Source: Microglena sp. YARC | Taxonomy: Eukaryota; Chlorophyta; Chlorophyceae; Chlamydomonadales; Chlamydomonadaceae | Assembly: GCA_022414725.1 (NCBI GenBank) | Contig: CM039466.1 | Coordinates: forward strand, 38,552,175-38,616,174 | Direction of reading: 5' to 3' | Length of the DNA stretch: 64,000 nucleotides | Shown: one piece after another, positions 1 through 15,100 of the stretch | Layout of the letters: the number at the start of each line of letters is the position of its first letter | Position numbering within the stretch: position 1 is the stretch's first letter | Made by a program: the position numbers and the translations under genes | The notes under the pieces: generated by a model | The model's input: the letters and a program-made list of their open reading frames with translations, nothing else | Told to the model about the DNA's origin: nothing | The model's database searches: none

Positions 1-97
1 CTCCTACCACCCCACCCCCACCCCCTCACAAGCGTTTTCCCTCATCCACACACATACCGGTACTTACTGCACACGCCGTTTTTTATTTTTTTTGCAG

Positions 98-181
98 CCT
101 CTTTGGAAGACCATCCATTTCAGTCCAAGCTTGAGTGCTGGCAAACAAGACTTGACAACCAACTCATTCATGGGATGCGCA
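98..181 (+). CDS. Amine oxidase exon a (28 codons)
   Basis: Acceptor TTTTTGCAG ends at 97 and donor GTAAAG starts at 182; phase 0 at both ends. It encodes [19 protein letters not shown] and ends NSFMGCA, the strand and loop just before the MAO active-site lysine. Three exon-tail copies with donors follow it, at 355-421, 521-586 and 1013-1080. The frame was fixed by similarity to MAO and by in-phase joining to the exon at 14457. Confidence 0.8.
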
Positions 182-3100
182 GTAAAGTATGTGTGTGTAT
201 GAGAAGAATACGTTTGTGAGGGGGTGGGAGGGGGGGAGGGGAGGGTTTTGCGAGGGGGTGGGAGGGTGGGAGGGGGAGGTTGTGAGGGGGGGGAGGGAGG
301 GGGGAGGGGGGAGGGGGGACAAGCCCTTATAGGGGTTGGGAGGGAGGGTAATACCGATTTCAGACCAAGCCTGAGTGCTGGCAAGCAGGACTTGACAACC
401 AACTCGTTCATGGGATGCGCAGTAAGTATGTGTGTGTATGAGCAGAATACATTTGTGAGGGGGTGGGCATTGAGGAGTGGGAGGTAAAAGTCTTTATAGG
501 GTCGGGAGGAGGGCAATACCGATTTCAGACCAAGCCTGAGTGCTGGCAAAGAGGTGTGGACAACCAACTTGTTCATAGGATGCGCAGTAAGTATGTGTGT
601 ACATGAGCGGGAATACGTTTGTGAGGGTGGTGGGTGGGTGGGGGGGGGTGGGGGGGGGGAATTGGGCAGGGGGAGGGAGGGGGAAGAGAAGGGGGAGGGA
701 GGGGGAGAGAGGGGGGGGAGGGAGGGGAGGGGTGAGGGGGGAGGGGGGGAGGGAGGGGGAGAAAAAGGGGGAGGGAGGGGAGGGAGGAGGGAGGAGGGGG
801 GAGGGAGGGGGAGAAAGAGGGGAGGGAAGGGGAGGGAGGGGAGAAGTGGAGGGAGGGGAGGGAGGGGGGAGGGGGGGAGGGAGGGGAGGTGGAGGGTAGA
901 GAGGGGAGGAAGATGGGAGGGAAGGGGGAGCGAATGGGAGGAGGGGAGGGAGGGGAGGGAGGGGGTAGGGCAGGGGGGGAGGGAGGAAGGGGGGGGAGGG
1001 GGGGGGGTATGCCGATTTCTGACCAAGCCTGAGTTCTGGCAAAGAGGTTTGGACGACCATCTTGTTCATGGATGCGCGCGGTAAGTATGTATATATACGA
1101 GGAATACGTTTGTGAGGGGGTGGGATGGATAATTGGGAGGTGGGAGGGGGGAGGGAGAGGAGGAGGAGGGAGGGAGGGGGAGGAGGGGGGGGGGGGGGGG
1201 GAGAGGGGAGGGGAGGGGGGGGGGGGGGGGGCTGCGTGAGCCGGTACGCCATGGGTAGCAGACGGTTCAACCAGGTCTTATTAGCCACTGGATCACTCCA
1301 GGATTCTCTCATTTTTGTTAGGCTCATATTGCACAGCTCCCCGTGGATTGTTCTTCCTATTTAAATGTATGTATCTTATGCAGCAAACGACTAGGCCAGA
1401 TCTTATCAGCGGGATCACTCCAGGATTCTCTCATTTTGTTAGGCTCACTTCACTGCTCACCGTGTTCTCTGGTGCCAAGCCAACTGCCCTTGTTTTTCAC
1501 CTCAGGAATCACTCTGCTTTGTTAGGCTCACTTCACTGCTCACCGCGTTCTCTGGTACCAAGCCAACTGCCCTTGTTTTTCACCTCAGGAATCACTCTGC
1601 TTTGATAGGCTCACTTCACTGCTCACCGTGTTCTCTGGTGCCAAGCCAACTGCCCTTGTTTTTCACCTCAGGAATCACTCTGCTTTGTTAGGCTCACTTC
1701 ACTGCTCACCGTGTTTTGTTTAGCCGTCGGTACGACCCTAACCCCCACACCACCACACCACCACCACATCACACCACACCACACCAAATGAGGCCAAATT
1801 AAAGTAGCGATAAATAGCTAGGAATCTACCAGTTCCAGATGGCTTTGGAACCAGTATAGCTATAGGAGGAGGGGGGGGGGGGGGGGGTCAAAAAACGAAA
1901 GAAAAAAAACTGGTTCTGCCTATTCAAATTTATGTTTGTTACAGTCCAGGGGTAGACCCAATAGGCTGGAGGGACTTGCCCTACTGTGACAGGAAGGGCT
2001 GAAACGAAAAGGCAGTGATGGTGGTGGTGGTGGTGGTGATGGTGGTGGTGGCGGAGTGATGGCAGTGGTGGTGGAAGTGGTGGTGGCAGTGGTGGACAGG
2101 AAGGGCTAAAACAAAAACACATAAATTGATGCTTTCATGATTTCACACACACACATACATTAACTCATTCACGCTTTCACACACATACATACATTCACGC
2201 TTCCTCGCACAAGTACATACATTCACGCTTTCCCAATTTCACACACACATACACACATTCAGGCTTTCACACACACGTACATACATTCACGCTTTCCCAA
2301 TTTCACACACACATACACACATTCAGGCTTTCACACACACGTACATACATTCACTCTTTCACAATTTCACACACACATACACACATTCACGCTTTCACAC
2401 ACACGTACATACATACAATCTTTCACAATTTCACACAAACAGACATACATTCTCGCTTTCACCATTTCACACACACATGCATACATTCACGCTTTCACAC
2501 ACACATGCATACATTCACGCTTTCACACACACATGCATACATTCACGCTTTCACACACACATGCATACATTCACGCTTTCACACACACACATGCATACAT
2601 TCACGCTTTCACACACACATGCACACACACATATACATCACACACACATGCTTTCACACACACATGCATACATTCACGCTTTCACACACACATGCATACA
2701 TTCACGCTTTCACACACACATGCATACATTCACGCTTTCACACACACATGCATACATTCACGCTTCACACACACATGCATACATTCAACGCTTTCACACA
2801 CACATGCATACATTCACGCTCACACACACATGCATACATTCACGCTTTCACACACACATGCATACATTCACACACACACACACACATGCATACATTCACG
2901 CTTTCACACACACATGCATACATTCACGCTTTCACACACACATGCATACATTCACGCTTTCACACACACATGCATACATTCACGCTTTCACACACACATT
3001 TGCCATTCACGCTTCACACACACATGCATACATTCACGCTTTCACACACACATGCATACATTCACGCTTTCACACACACATGCACATTCACGCTTCACAC

Positions 3101-6100
3101 ACACATCACACACGCTTACATGCATACATTCACGCTTTCACACACACATGCATACATTCACGCTTTCACACACACATGCATACATTCACGCTTTCACACA
3201 CACATGCATACATCACGCTTTCACACACACATCACATCACGCTTTCACACACACATGCATACATCACGCTTTCACACACACATGCATACATTCACGCTTT
3301 CACACACACATGCATACATTCACGCTTTCACACACACATGCATACATTCACGCTTTCACACACACATGCATACATCACGCTTTCACACACACATGCATAC
3401 ATTCACGCTTTCACACACACATGCATACATTCACGCTTTCACACACACATGCATACATTCACGCTTTCATTCATTCACGCTTTCACACACACATGCATAC
3501 ATTCACGCTTTCACACACACATGCATACATTCACGCTTTCACACACACATGCATACATTCACGCTTTCACACACACATGCATACATTCACGCTTTCACAC
3601 ACACATGCATACATTCACGCTTTCACACACACATGCATACATTCACGCTTTCACACACACATGCATACATTCACGCTTTCACACACACACATACATTCAC
3701 GCTTTCACACACACAGCATGCATACATTCACGCTTTCACACACACATTCACACGCTTTCACACACACACACACACGCTTTCACACACACATGCATACATT
3801 CACGCTTTCACACACACATGCATACATTCACGCTTTCACACACACCTGCATACATTTCACACACATTGCTTTCACACACACATGCATACATTCACGCTTT
3901 CACACACACATGCATACATTCACGCTTCACACACACATGCATACATTTCACTTCACATGCATACCTTTCACGCTTTCACACACACATGCATCTGCTACAT
4001 TCACGCTTTCACACACACATGCAGCTTTACACACACATGCATACATTCACGCTTGCACACACACAAGCATGCATACATTCACGCTTTCACACACACATGC
4101 CACACGCTTTCACACACATGCATACATTCACGCTTTCACACACCACATGCATACATTACGCTTTCACACACACATGCATACATTCACGCTTTCACACACA
4201 CATGCATACATTCACATTTCACACACACACATGCATACATTCACGCTTTCACACACACATGCATACATTCACGCTTTCACACACACATGCATACATTCAC
4301 GCTTCACACACACATGCATACACACGCTTTCACATACAACGCTTTTCACACACACATGCATACATTCACGCTTTTACACACACATGCATACATTCACGCT
4401 TTCACACACACATGCATACATTCACGCTTTCACACACACATGCATACATTCACGCTTTCACACACACATGCATACATTCACGCTTTGCACACACACACAC
4501 ACATGCATACATTCACGCTTTCACACACACATGCATACATTCACGCTTTCACACACATGCATACATTCACGCTTCACACACACACATGCATACATTCACG
4601 CTTTCACGCTTTCAACACATGCATACATTCACGCTTTCACACACACATGCATACATTCACGCTTTCACACACCACATGCATACATTCACGCTTTCACACA
4701 CACATGCATACATTCACGCTTTCACACACACATGCATACATTCACGCTTTCACACACACATGCATACATTCACGCTTTCACACACACATGCATACATTCA
4801 CGCTTTCACACACACACACATGCATACATTCACGCTTTCACACACACATGCATACATTCACGCTTTCACACACACATGCATACATTCACGCTTTCACACA
4901 CACATGCATACATTCACGCTTCACACACACATGCATACATTCACGCTTTCACACACACATGCATACATTCACGCTTTCACACACACATGCATACATTCAC
5001 GCTTTTCACACACACATGCATACATTCACGCTTTCACACACACATGCATACATTCACGCTTTCACACACACATGCATACATTCACGCTTTCACACACACA
5101 TGCATACATTCACGCTTTCACACACACATGCATACATTCACGCTTTCACACACACATGCATACATTCACGCTTTCACACACACATGCTGCATACATTCAC
5201 GCTTTCACACACACATGCATACATTCACGCTTTCACACACACATGCACACACACATGCATACATTCACGCTTTCACACACACACGCATGCATACATTCAC
5301 GCTTTCACACACACATGCATACATTTCACACACGCTTTTTCACACACACATGCATTACATTCACGCTTTCACACACACATGCATACATTCACGCTTTCAC
5401 ACACACATGCATACATACATTCACGCTTTCACACACACATGCATACATTCACGCTTTCACACACACATGCATTACATCACGCTTTCACACACACATGCAT
5501 ACATTCACGCTTTCACACACACATGCATACATTCACGCTTTCACACACACATGCATACATCACGCTTTCACACACACATGCATACATTCACGCTTTCACA
5601 CACACATGCATACATTCACGCTTTCACACACACATGCATACATTCACGCTTTCACACACACATGCATACATTTCACGCTTTCACACACACATGCATACAT
5701 TCACGCTTTCACACACACATGCATACATTCACGCTTTCACACACACATGCATACATTTCACGCTTTCACACACACATGCATACATTCACGCTTTCACACA
5801 CACACATGCTTTCATACATTCACGCTTTCACACACACATGCATACATTCACGCTTTCACACACACATGCATACATTCACGCTTTCACACACACATGCATA
5901 CATTCACGCTTTCACACACACACATGCATACATTCACGCTTTCACACACACATGCATACATTCACGCTTTCACACACACATGCATACATTCACGCTTTCA
6001 CACACACATGCATACATTCACGCTTTCACACACACATGCATACATTCACGCTTTCACACACACATGCATACATTCACGCTTTCACACACACATGCATTAC

Positions 6101-9100
6101 ATTCACGCTTTCACACACACATGCATACATTCACGCTTTCACACACACATGCATACATTCACGCTTTCACACACACATGCATACATGCATCACGCTTTCA
6201 CACACACATGCATACATTCACGCTTTCACACACACATGCATACATTCACGCTTTCACACACACATGCATACATTCACGCTTTCACACACACATGCATACA
6301 TTCACGCTTTCACACACACATGCATACATTCACGCTTTCACACACACATGCATACATTTCCACGCTTTCACACACACATGCATACATTCACGCTTTCACA
6401 CACACATGCATACATTCACGCTTTCACACAACACATGCATACATTCACGCTTTCACACACACATGCATACATTCACGCTTTCACACCACACATGCATACA
6501 TTCACGCTTTCACACACACATGCATACATTCACGCTTTCACACACACATGCATACATTCACGCTTTCACACACACATGCATACCACGCTTTCACACACAC
6601 ATGCATACATTCACGCTTTCACACACACATGCATACATTCACGCTTCACACACACATGCATACATTCACGCTTTCACACACACATGCATACATTCACGCT
6701 TTCACACACACATGCATACATTCACGCTTTCACACACACATGCATACATTCACGCTTTCACACACACATGCACGCTACACTTCACACGCTTTCACACACA
6801 CATGCATACATTCACGCTTTCACACACACATGCATACATTCACCGCTTTCACACACACATGCATACATTCACGCTTTCACACACACAATGCATACATTTC
6901 ACGCTTTCACACACACATGCATACATTCACGCTTTCACACACACATGCATACACTTCACGCTTTCACACACACATGCATACATTCACGCTTCACACACAC
7001 ATGCATATTCACGCTTTCACACACACATGCATACATTCACGCTTTCACACACACATGCATACATTCACGCTTTCACACACACATGCATACATTCACGCTT
7101 TCACACACACATGCATACATTCACGCTTTCACACACACATGCATACATTCACGCTTTCACACACACATGCATACATTCACGCTTTCACACACACATGCAT
7201 ACATTCACGCTTTCACACACACATGCATACATTCACGCTTTCACACCACACATGCATACATTCACGCTTTCACACACACATGCATACATTCACGCTTTCA
7301 CACACACATGCATACATTCACGCTTTCACACACACATGCATACATTCACGCTTTCACACACACATGCATACATTCACGCTTTCACACACACATGCATACA
7401 TTCACGCTTTCACACACACATGCATACATTCACGCTTTCACACACACATGCATACATTCACGCTTTCACACACACATGCATACATCACGCTTCACACACA
7501 CATGCATACATTCACGCTTTCACACACACATGCATACATTCACGCTTTCACACACACACACATGCATACATTTCACGCTTTCACACACACATGCATACAT
7601 TCACGCTTTCACACACACACAGCATACATTCACGCTTTCACACACACACATGCATACATTCACGCTTTCACACACACATGCATACATTTCAACGCTTTCA
7701 CACACACATGCATACATTCACGCTTTCACACACACCATACATTCACGCTTTCACACACACATGCATACATTCACGCTTTCACACACACATGCATACATTC
7801 ACGCTTTCACACACACATGCATACATTCACGCTTTCACAACACACATGCATACATTCACGCTTTCACACACACATGCATACATTCACGCTTTCACACACA
7901 CATGCATACATTCACGCTTTCACACACACATGCATACATTCACGCTTTCACACACACATGCATACATTCACGCTTTCACACACACATGCATACATTCACG
8001 CTTTCACACACACATGCATACATTCACGCTTCACACACACATGCATACATTCACGCTTTTCACAGACACATGCATACATTCACGCTTTCACACACACATG
8101 CATACATTCAGCTTTCACACACACATGCATACATTCACGCTTTCACACACACATGCATACATTCACGCTTTCACACACACATGCATTACATGCACGCTTT
8201 CACACACACATGCATACATTCACGCTTTCACACACACATGCTTTCACACCACACATGCACATTCACGCTTTCACCACACACATCGCATACATTCACGCTT
8301 TCACACACACATGCATACATTCACGCTTTCACACACACATGCATACATTCACGCTTTCACACACACATGCATACATTCACGCTTTCACACACACATGCAT
8401 ACATTCACGCTTTCACACACACATTTCACACACATGCATACATTCACGCTTTCACACACACATGCATACATTCACGCTTTCACACACACATGCATACATT
8501 CACGCTTTCACGCTTTCACACACATGCATACATTCACGCTTTCACACACACATGCATACATTCACGCTTTCACCACACACATGCATACATTCACGCTTTC
8601 ACACACACATGCATACATTCACGCTTTCACACACACATGCATACATTCACGCTTTCACACACACATGCATACATTCACGCTTTCACACACACATGCATAC
8701 ATTCACGCTTTCACACACACATGCATACATTCACGCTTTCACACACACATGCATACATTCACGCTTTCACACACACATGCATACATTCACGCTTTCACAC
8801 ACACATGCATACATTCACGCTTTCATACACACACATGCATACATTCACGCTTTCACACACACACATGCCTACATTCACGCTTTCACACACACACATGCAT
8901 ACATTCACGCTTTCACACACACATGCATACATTCACGCTTCACACACACATGCATACATTCACCGCTTTCACACCACACATGCATACATTCACGCTTTCA
9001 CACACACATGCATACATTCACGCTTTCACACACACATGCATAACATCACGCTTTCACACACATGCATACATTCACGCTTTCACACACACATGCATACATT

Positions 9101-12100
9101 CACGCTTTCACACACACACATGCATACATTCACGCTTTCACACACACATGCATACATTCACGCTTTCACACACACATGCATTACATTCACGCTTTCACAC
9201 ACACATGCATACATTCACGCTTTCACACACACATGCATACATTCACGCTTTCAACACACATGCATACATTCACGCTTTCACACACACATGCATTACATTC
9301 ACGCTTTCACACACACATGCATACATTCACGCTTTCACACACACATGCATGCATTTCACGCTTTCACACACACATGCATACATTCACGCTTTCACACACA
9401 CATGCATACATTCACCGCTTTCACACACACATGCATACATTCACGCTTTCACACACACATGCATACATTTCACGCTTTCACACACACATGCATACATTCA
9501 CGCTTTCACACACACACATGCATACATTCACGCTTTCACACCACACACATGCATACATTCACGCTTTCACACACACATGCATACATTCACGCTTTCACAC
9601 ACACATGCATACATTCACGCTTTCACACACACACATGCATACATTCACGCTTTCACACACACATGCATACATTCACGCTTTCACACACACATGCATACAT
9701 TCACGCTTTCACACACACATGCATACATTCACGCTTTCACACACACATGCATACATTCACGCTTTCACACACACATGCATACATTCACGCTTTCACACAC
9801 ACATGCATACCATTTCACGCTTTCATACACACATGCATTACATTCACGCTTTCACACACACATGCATACATTCACGCTTTCACACACACATGCATACATT
9901 CACGCTTTCATACACACACATGCATACATTTCACGCTTTCACACACAACATGCATACATCACGCTTTCACACACACATGCATACATTTCACGCTTTCATA
10001 TAAACACACACATGCATACATTCACGCTTTCACACACACATACACACACATGCATACATTCAAACGCTTTCACACACACATGCATACATTCACGCTTTCA
10101 CACACACACATGCATACATTCACGCTTTCACACACACATGCATACATTCACGCTTTCACACACACATGCATACATTCACGCTTTCACACACACATGCATA
10201 CATCACGCTTTCACACACACATGCATACATTCACGCTTTCACACACACATGCATACATTTCACGCTTTCACACACACATGCATGCACATGCTTTCACACA
10301 CATGCATACATTCACATTACACCCGCTTTCACACACACATGCATACATTTCAGCATACATTCACGCTTTCACACACACACATCATACATTCACGCTTTCA
10401 CACACACATGCATACATTCACGCTTTCACACACACATGCATACATTCACGCTTTCACACACACATGCATACATTCACGCTTTCACACACACATGCATACA
10501 TTCACGCTTTCACACACACCATGCATACATTCACGCTTTCACACACACATGCATACATTCACGCTTTCACACACACATGCATACATTCACGCTTTCACAC
10601 ACACATGCATACATTCACGCTTTCACGCATACATTCACGCTTTCACACACACATGCATACATTCACGCTTTCACACCACACATGCATACATTCACGCTTT
10701 CACACACACACATGCATTACATTCACGCTTTCACATTCACGCTTTCACACACACATGCATACATTCACGCTTCACACACACATGCATACATTTCACGCTT
10801 TCACACACACATGCATACATTCACGCTTTCACACACACACATGCATACATTCACGCTTTCATACACACATGCATACATTCACGCTTTCACACACACATCA
10901 TGCCATTATTCACGCTTTCACACACACATGCATACATTCACGCTTTCACACACACATGCATACATTCACGCTTTCACACACAACATGCATACATTCACGC
11001 TTTCACACACACATGCATACATTCACGCTTTCACACACACATGCATACATTCACGCTTTCACACACACATGCATACATTCACGCTTTCACACACACACAT
11101 GCATACATTCACGCTTTCACACACACATGCATACATTCACGCTTTCACACACACATGCATACATTCACGCTTTCACACACACATGCATACATTCACGCTT
11201 TCACACTCCACACACACATGCATACATTCACGCTTTCACACACACATGCATACATTCACGCTTTCACACACACACATGCATACATTCACGCTTTCACACA
11301 CACATTGCATACATTCACGCTTTCACACACACACATGCATACATTCACGCTTTCACACACAGCATACATTCACGCTTTTCACACACACATGCATACATTC
11401 ACGCTTTCACACACACATGCATACATTCACGCTTTCACACACACATGCATACATTCACGCTTTCACACACACATGCATACATTCACGCTTTCACACACAC
11501 ATGCATACATTCACGCTTTCACACACACATGCATACATGCACGCTTTAACACACACATGCATACATGCACGCTTTCACACACACATGCATACATGCACGC
11601 TTTCACACATACATGCATACATTCACGCTTTCACACACACATGCATACATTCACGCTTTCACACACACACATACATTCACGCTTTCACACACACATGCAT
11701 ACATTCACGCTTTCACACACACATGCACACCTTTCACATGCATACATTCACGCTTCACACACACACATGCATTCACGCTTTCACACACACATGCATACAT
11801 CCACGCTTTCACACACACATGCATACATTCACGCTTTCACACACACATGCATACATTCACGCTTTCACACACACATGCATACATTCACGCTTTCACACAC
11901 ACACATGCATACATTCACGCTTCACACACACATGCATACATTCACGCTTTCACCACACACATGCATACATTCACGCTTTCACACACACACATGCATACAT
12001 TCACGCTTTCACACACACATGCATACATTCACGCTTTCCACACACACATGCATACATTCACGCTTTCACACACACATGCATACATTCACGCTTTTCACAC

Positions 12101-15100
12101 ACACATGCATACATTCACGCTTTCACACACACATGCATACATTCACGCTTTCACACACACATGCATACATTCACGCTTTCACACACACATGCATTACATT
12201 CACGCTTTCACACCACACATGCATACATTCACGCTTTCACACACACATGCATACATTCACGCTTTCACACACACATGCATACATTCACGCTTTCACACAC
12301 ACATGCATACATTCACGCTTTCACACAACACATTGCATACATTCACGCTTTCACACACACATGCATACATTCACGCTTTCACACACACATGCATACATTC
12401 ACGCTTTCACACACACATGCATACATTCACGCTTTCACACCACACATGCATACATTCACGCTTTCACACACACATGCATACATTCCACGCTTTCACACAC
12501 ACATGCATACATGCACATTCACGCTTTCACACACACATGCATACATTCACGCTTTCACACACACATGCATACATTCACGCTTTCACACACACATGCATAC
12601 ATTCACGCTTTCACACACACATGCATACATTTTCACGCTTTCACACACACATGCATTACATTCACGCTTTCACACACACATGCATACATTCACGCTTTCA
12701 CACACACATGCATACATTCACGCTTTCACACACACATGCATACATTCACGCTTTCACACACACATGCATACATTCCACGCTTCACACACACATGCATACA
12801 TTCCACGCTTTCACACACACATGCATACATTCACGCTTTCACACACACATGCATACATTCACGCTTTCACACACACATGCATACATTCACGCTTTCACAC
12901 ACACATGCATACATTCACGCTTTCACACACACATGCATACATTCACGCTTTCACACACACATGCATACATTCCACGCTTTCACACACACATGCATTACAT
13001 TCACGCTTTCACACACACATGCATACATCACGCTTTCACACACACATGCATACATTCACGCTTTCACACACACATGCATACATTCACGCTTTCACACACA
13101 CATGCATACATTCACGCTTTCACACACACACATGCATACATTCACGCTTTCACACACACATGCATACATTCACGCTTTCACACACACATGCATACATTCA
13201 CGCTTTCACACACACATGCATACATTCACGCTTTCACACACACATGCATACATTCACGCTTTCACACACACACATGCATACATTCACGCTTTCACACACA
13301 CATGCATACATTCACGCTTTCACACACACATGCATACATTCACGCTTTCACACACACATGCATACATTCACGCTTTCACACACACATGCATACATGCACG
13401 CTTTCATACACACATGCATACATTCACGCTTTCACACACACATGCATACATTCACGCTTTCACACACACATGCATACATCCACGCTTTCACACACACATG
13501 CATACATCCACGCTTTCACACACACATGCATACATTCACGCTTTCACACACACATGCATACATTCACGCTTTCACACACACACATGCATACATTCACGCT
13601 TTCACACACACACATGCATACATTCACGCTTTCACACACACATGCATACATTCACGCTTTCACACACACATGCATACATTCACGCTTTCACACACACATG
13701 CATACATTCACGCTTTCACACACACATGCATACATTCACGCTTTCACACACACACATACATACATCCACGCTTTCGCACACACACATACGTACATTCACG
13801 CTTTCACACACACACATACGTACATTCACGCTTTCACACACACACATACTTACATTGCTGCTTCAGGTGAAGTCAGCCACTGAGTGGTGTTCTACGGCCA
13901 ACCCTTTCACGATTTCACACACACATAAATTGATGCTTTCACAATTCTGACACATACTGACATATGTCCATTGCTGCTTCAGGTGAAGTCAGTGGTTTTC
14001 TACAGCCAACCCTTTCATTATTTCACACACGCACATAAATTGATGCTCTCACGATTTCATGCACACACCAGGCACACATACATACATTGTTGCTTTCACG
14101 ATTTCTGACACATACTGACATATGTCCATTGCTGCTTTAGGTGAAGTCAGTGGTTTTCTACAGCCAACCCTTTCATTATTTCACACACGCACATAAATTG
14201 ATGCTTTCACGATTTCATACACACACTCGGCACACATACGTACATTGTTGCTTTCACGATTCCTGACACATACTGACATATGTCCATTGCTGCTTTAGGT
14301 GAAAGCAGTGGTGTTCTACAGCCAATCCTTCGACTATTTCACACACGCACATAAATTCATGCTTTCACCATTTCATACACACATCAGGCACACATACATA
14401 CATTGTTGCTTCCACGGTTTTTCACACATACTGACATATGTGCATTGCTGTTTTAGGTGAAAGCAGTGGTGTTCTATAGCCAGCCCTTTTGGCAGACTCT
14501 GGCTCCGAGCGGTAAACAGCTGGTAAGGCTCCCTTTCTGTATGTATAAATGTGTCTGTGTATGTATGCATGTGTGTTTGTATGTGTATATGGATGCGTGT
14601 GTGTATGTGTGTGTATGCATCAATCTAAATGTTTGTATAAATCAATACGTGTTAAGCCATATGGTGAGGGATGAGGTTGAGGGGGCAGCCCGTTCACTTG
14701 CACTGGAGCTATCCATCAATCCCTACATTTGCATACATTAATAAATTAATAAATGGTAAATAAATAAATAGTATGCCTTTTTACGAGGCATGAGGTTGAG
14801 GGGGCAGCCCGTTCACTTGCACTGGGGCTATCCATCAATCCCTACATTTGCATACATTAATAAATTAGTAAATGGTAAATAAATAAATAGTATGCCTTTT
14901 TACGAGGCATGAGGTTGAGGGGGCAGCCCGTTCACTTGCACTGGGGCTATCCATCATTCCCTACATTTGCATACATTAATAAATTAATACATGGTAAATA
15001 AATAAATAGTATGCCTTTTTACGAGGCATGAGGTTGAGGGGGCAGCCCGTTCGCTTGCACTGGGGCTAACCACCAATCCCTACATTTGCATACATTAATA

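Noticed and set aside
64..1327. Pro/Ser-rich and Gly/Arg-rich proteins
   Set aside because: Low-complexity reading of a (GGGAGG)n tract on both strands; the real exon tail copies inside run in other frames.
2475..13850. CRISPR array
   Set aside because: Repeats are head-to-tail without unique spacers; the sequence is eukaryotic.
2477..13950. Giant His/Thr-rich proteins of 1234 to 3805 residues
   Set aside because: They are translations of a 28-bp satellite that has no stop codon on one strand in any frame; several overlap in different frames with identical composition.
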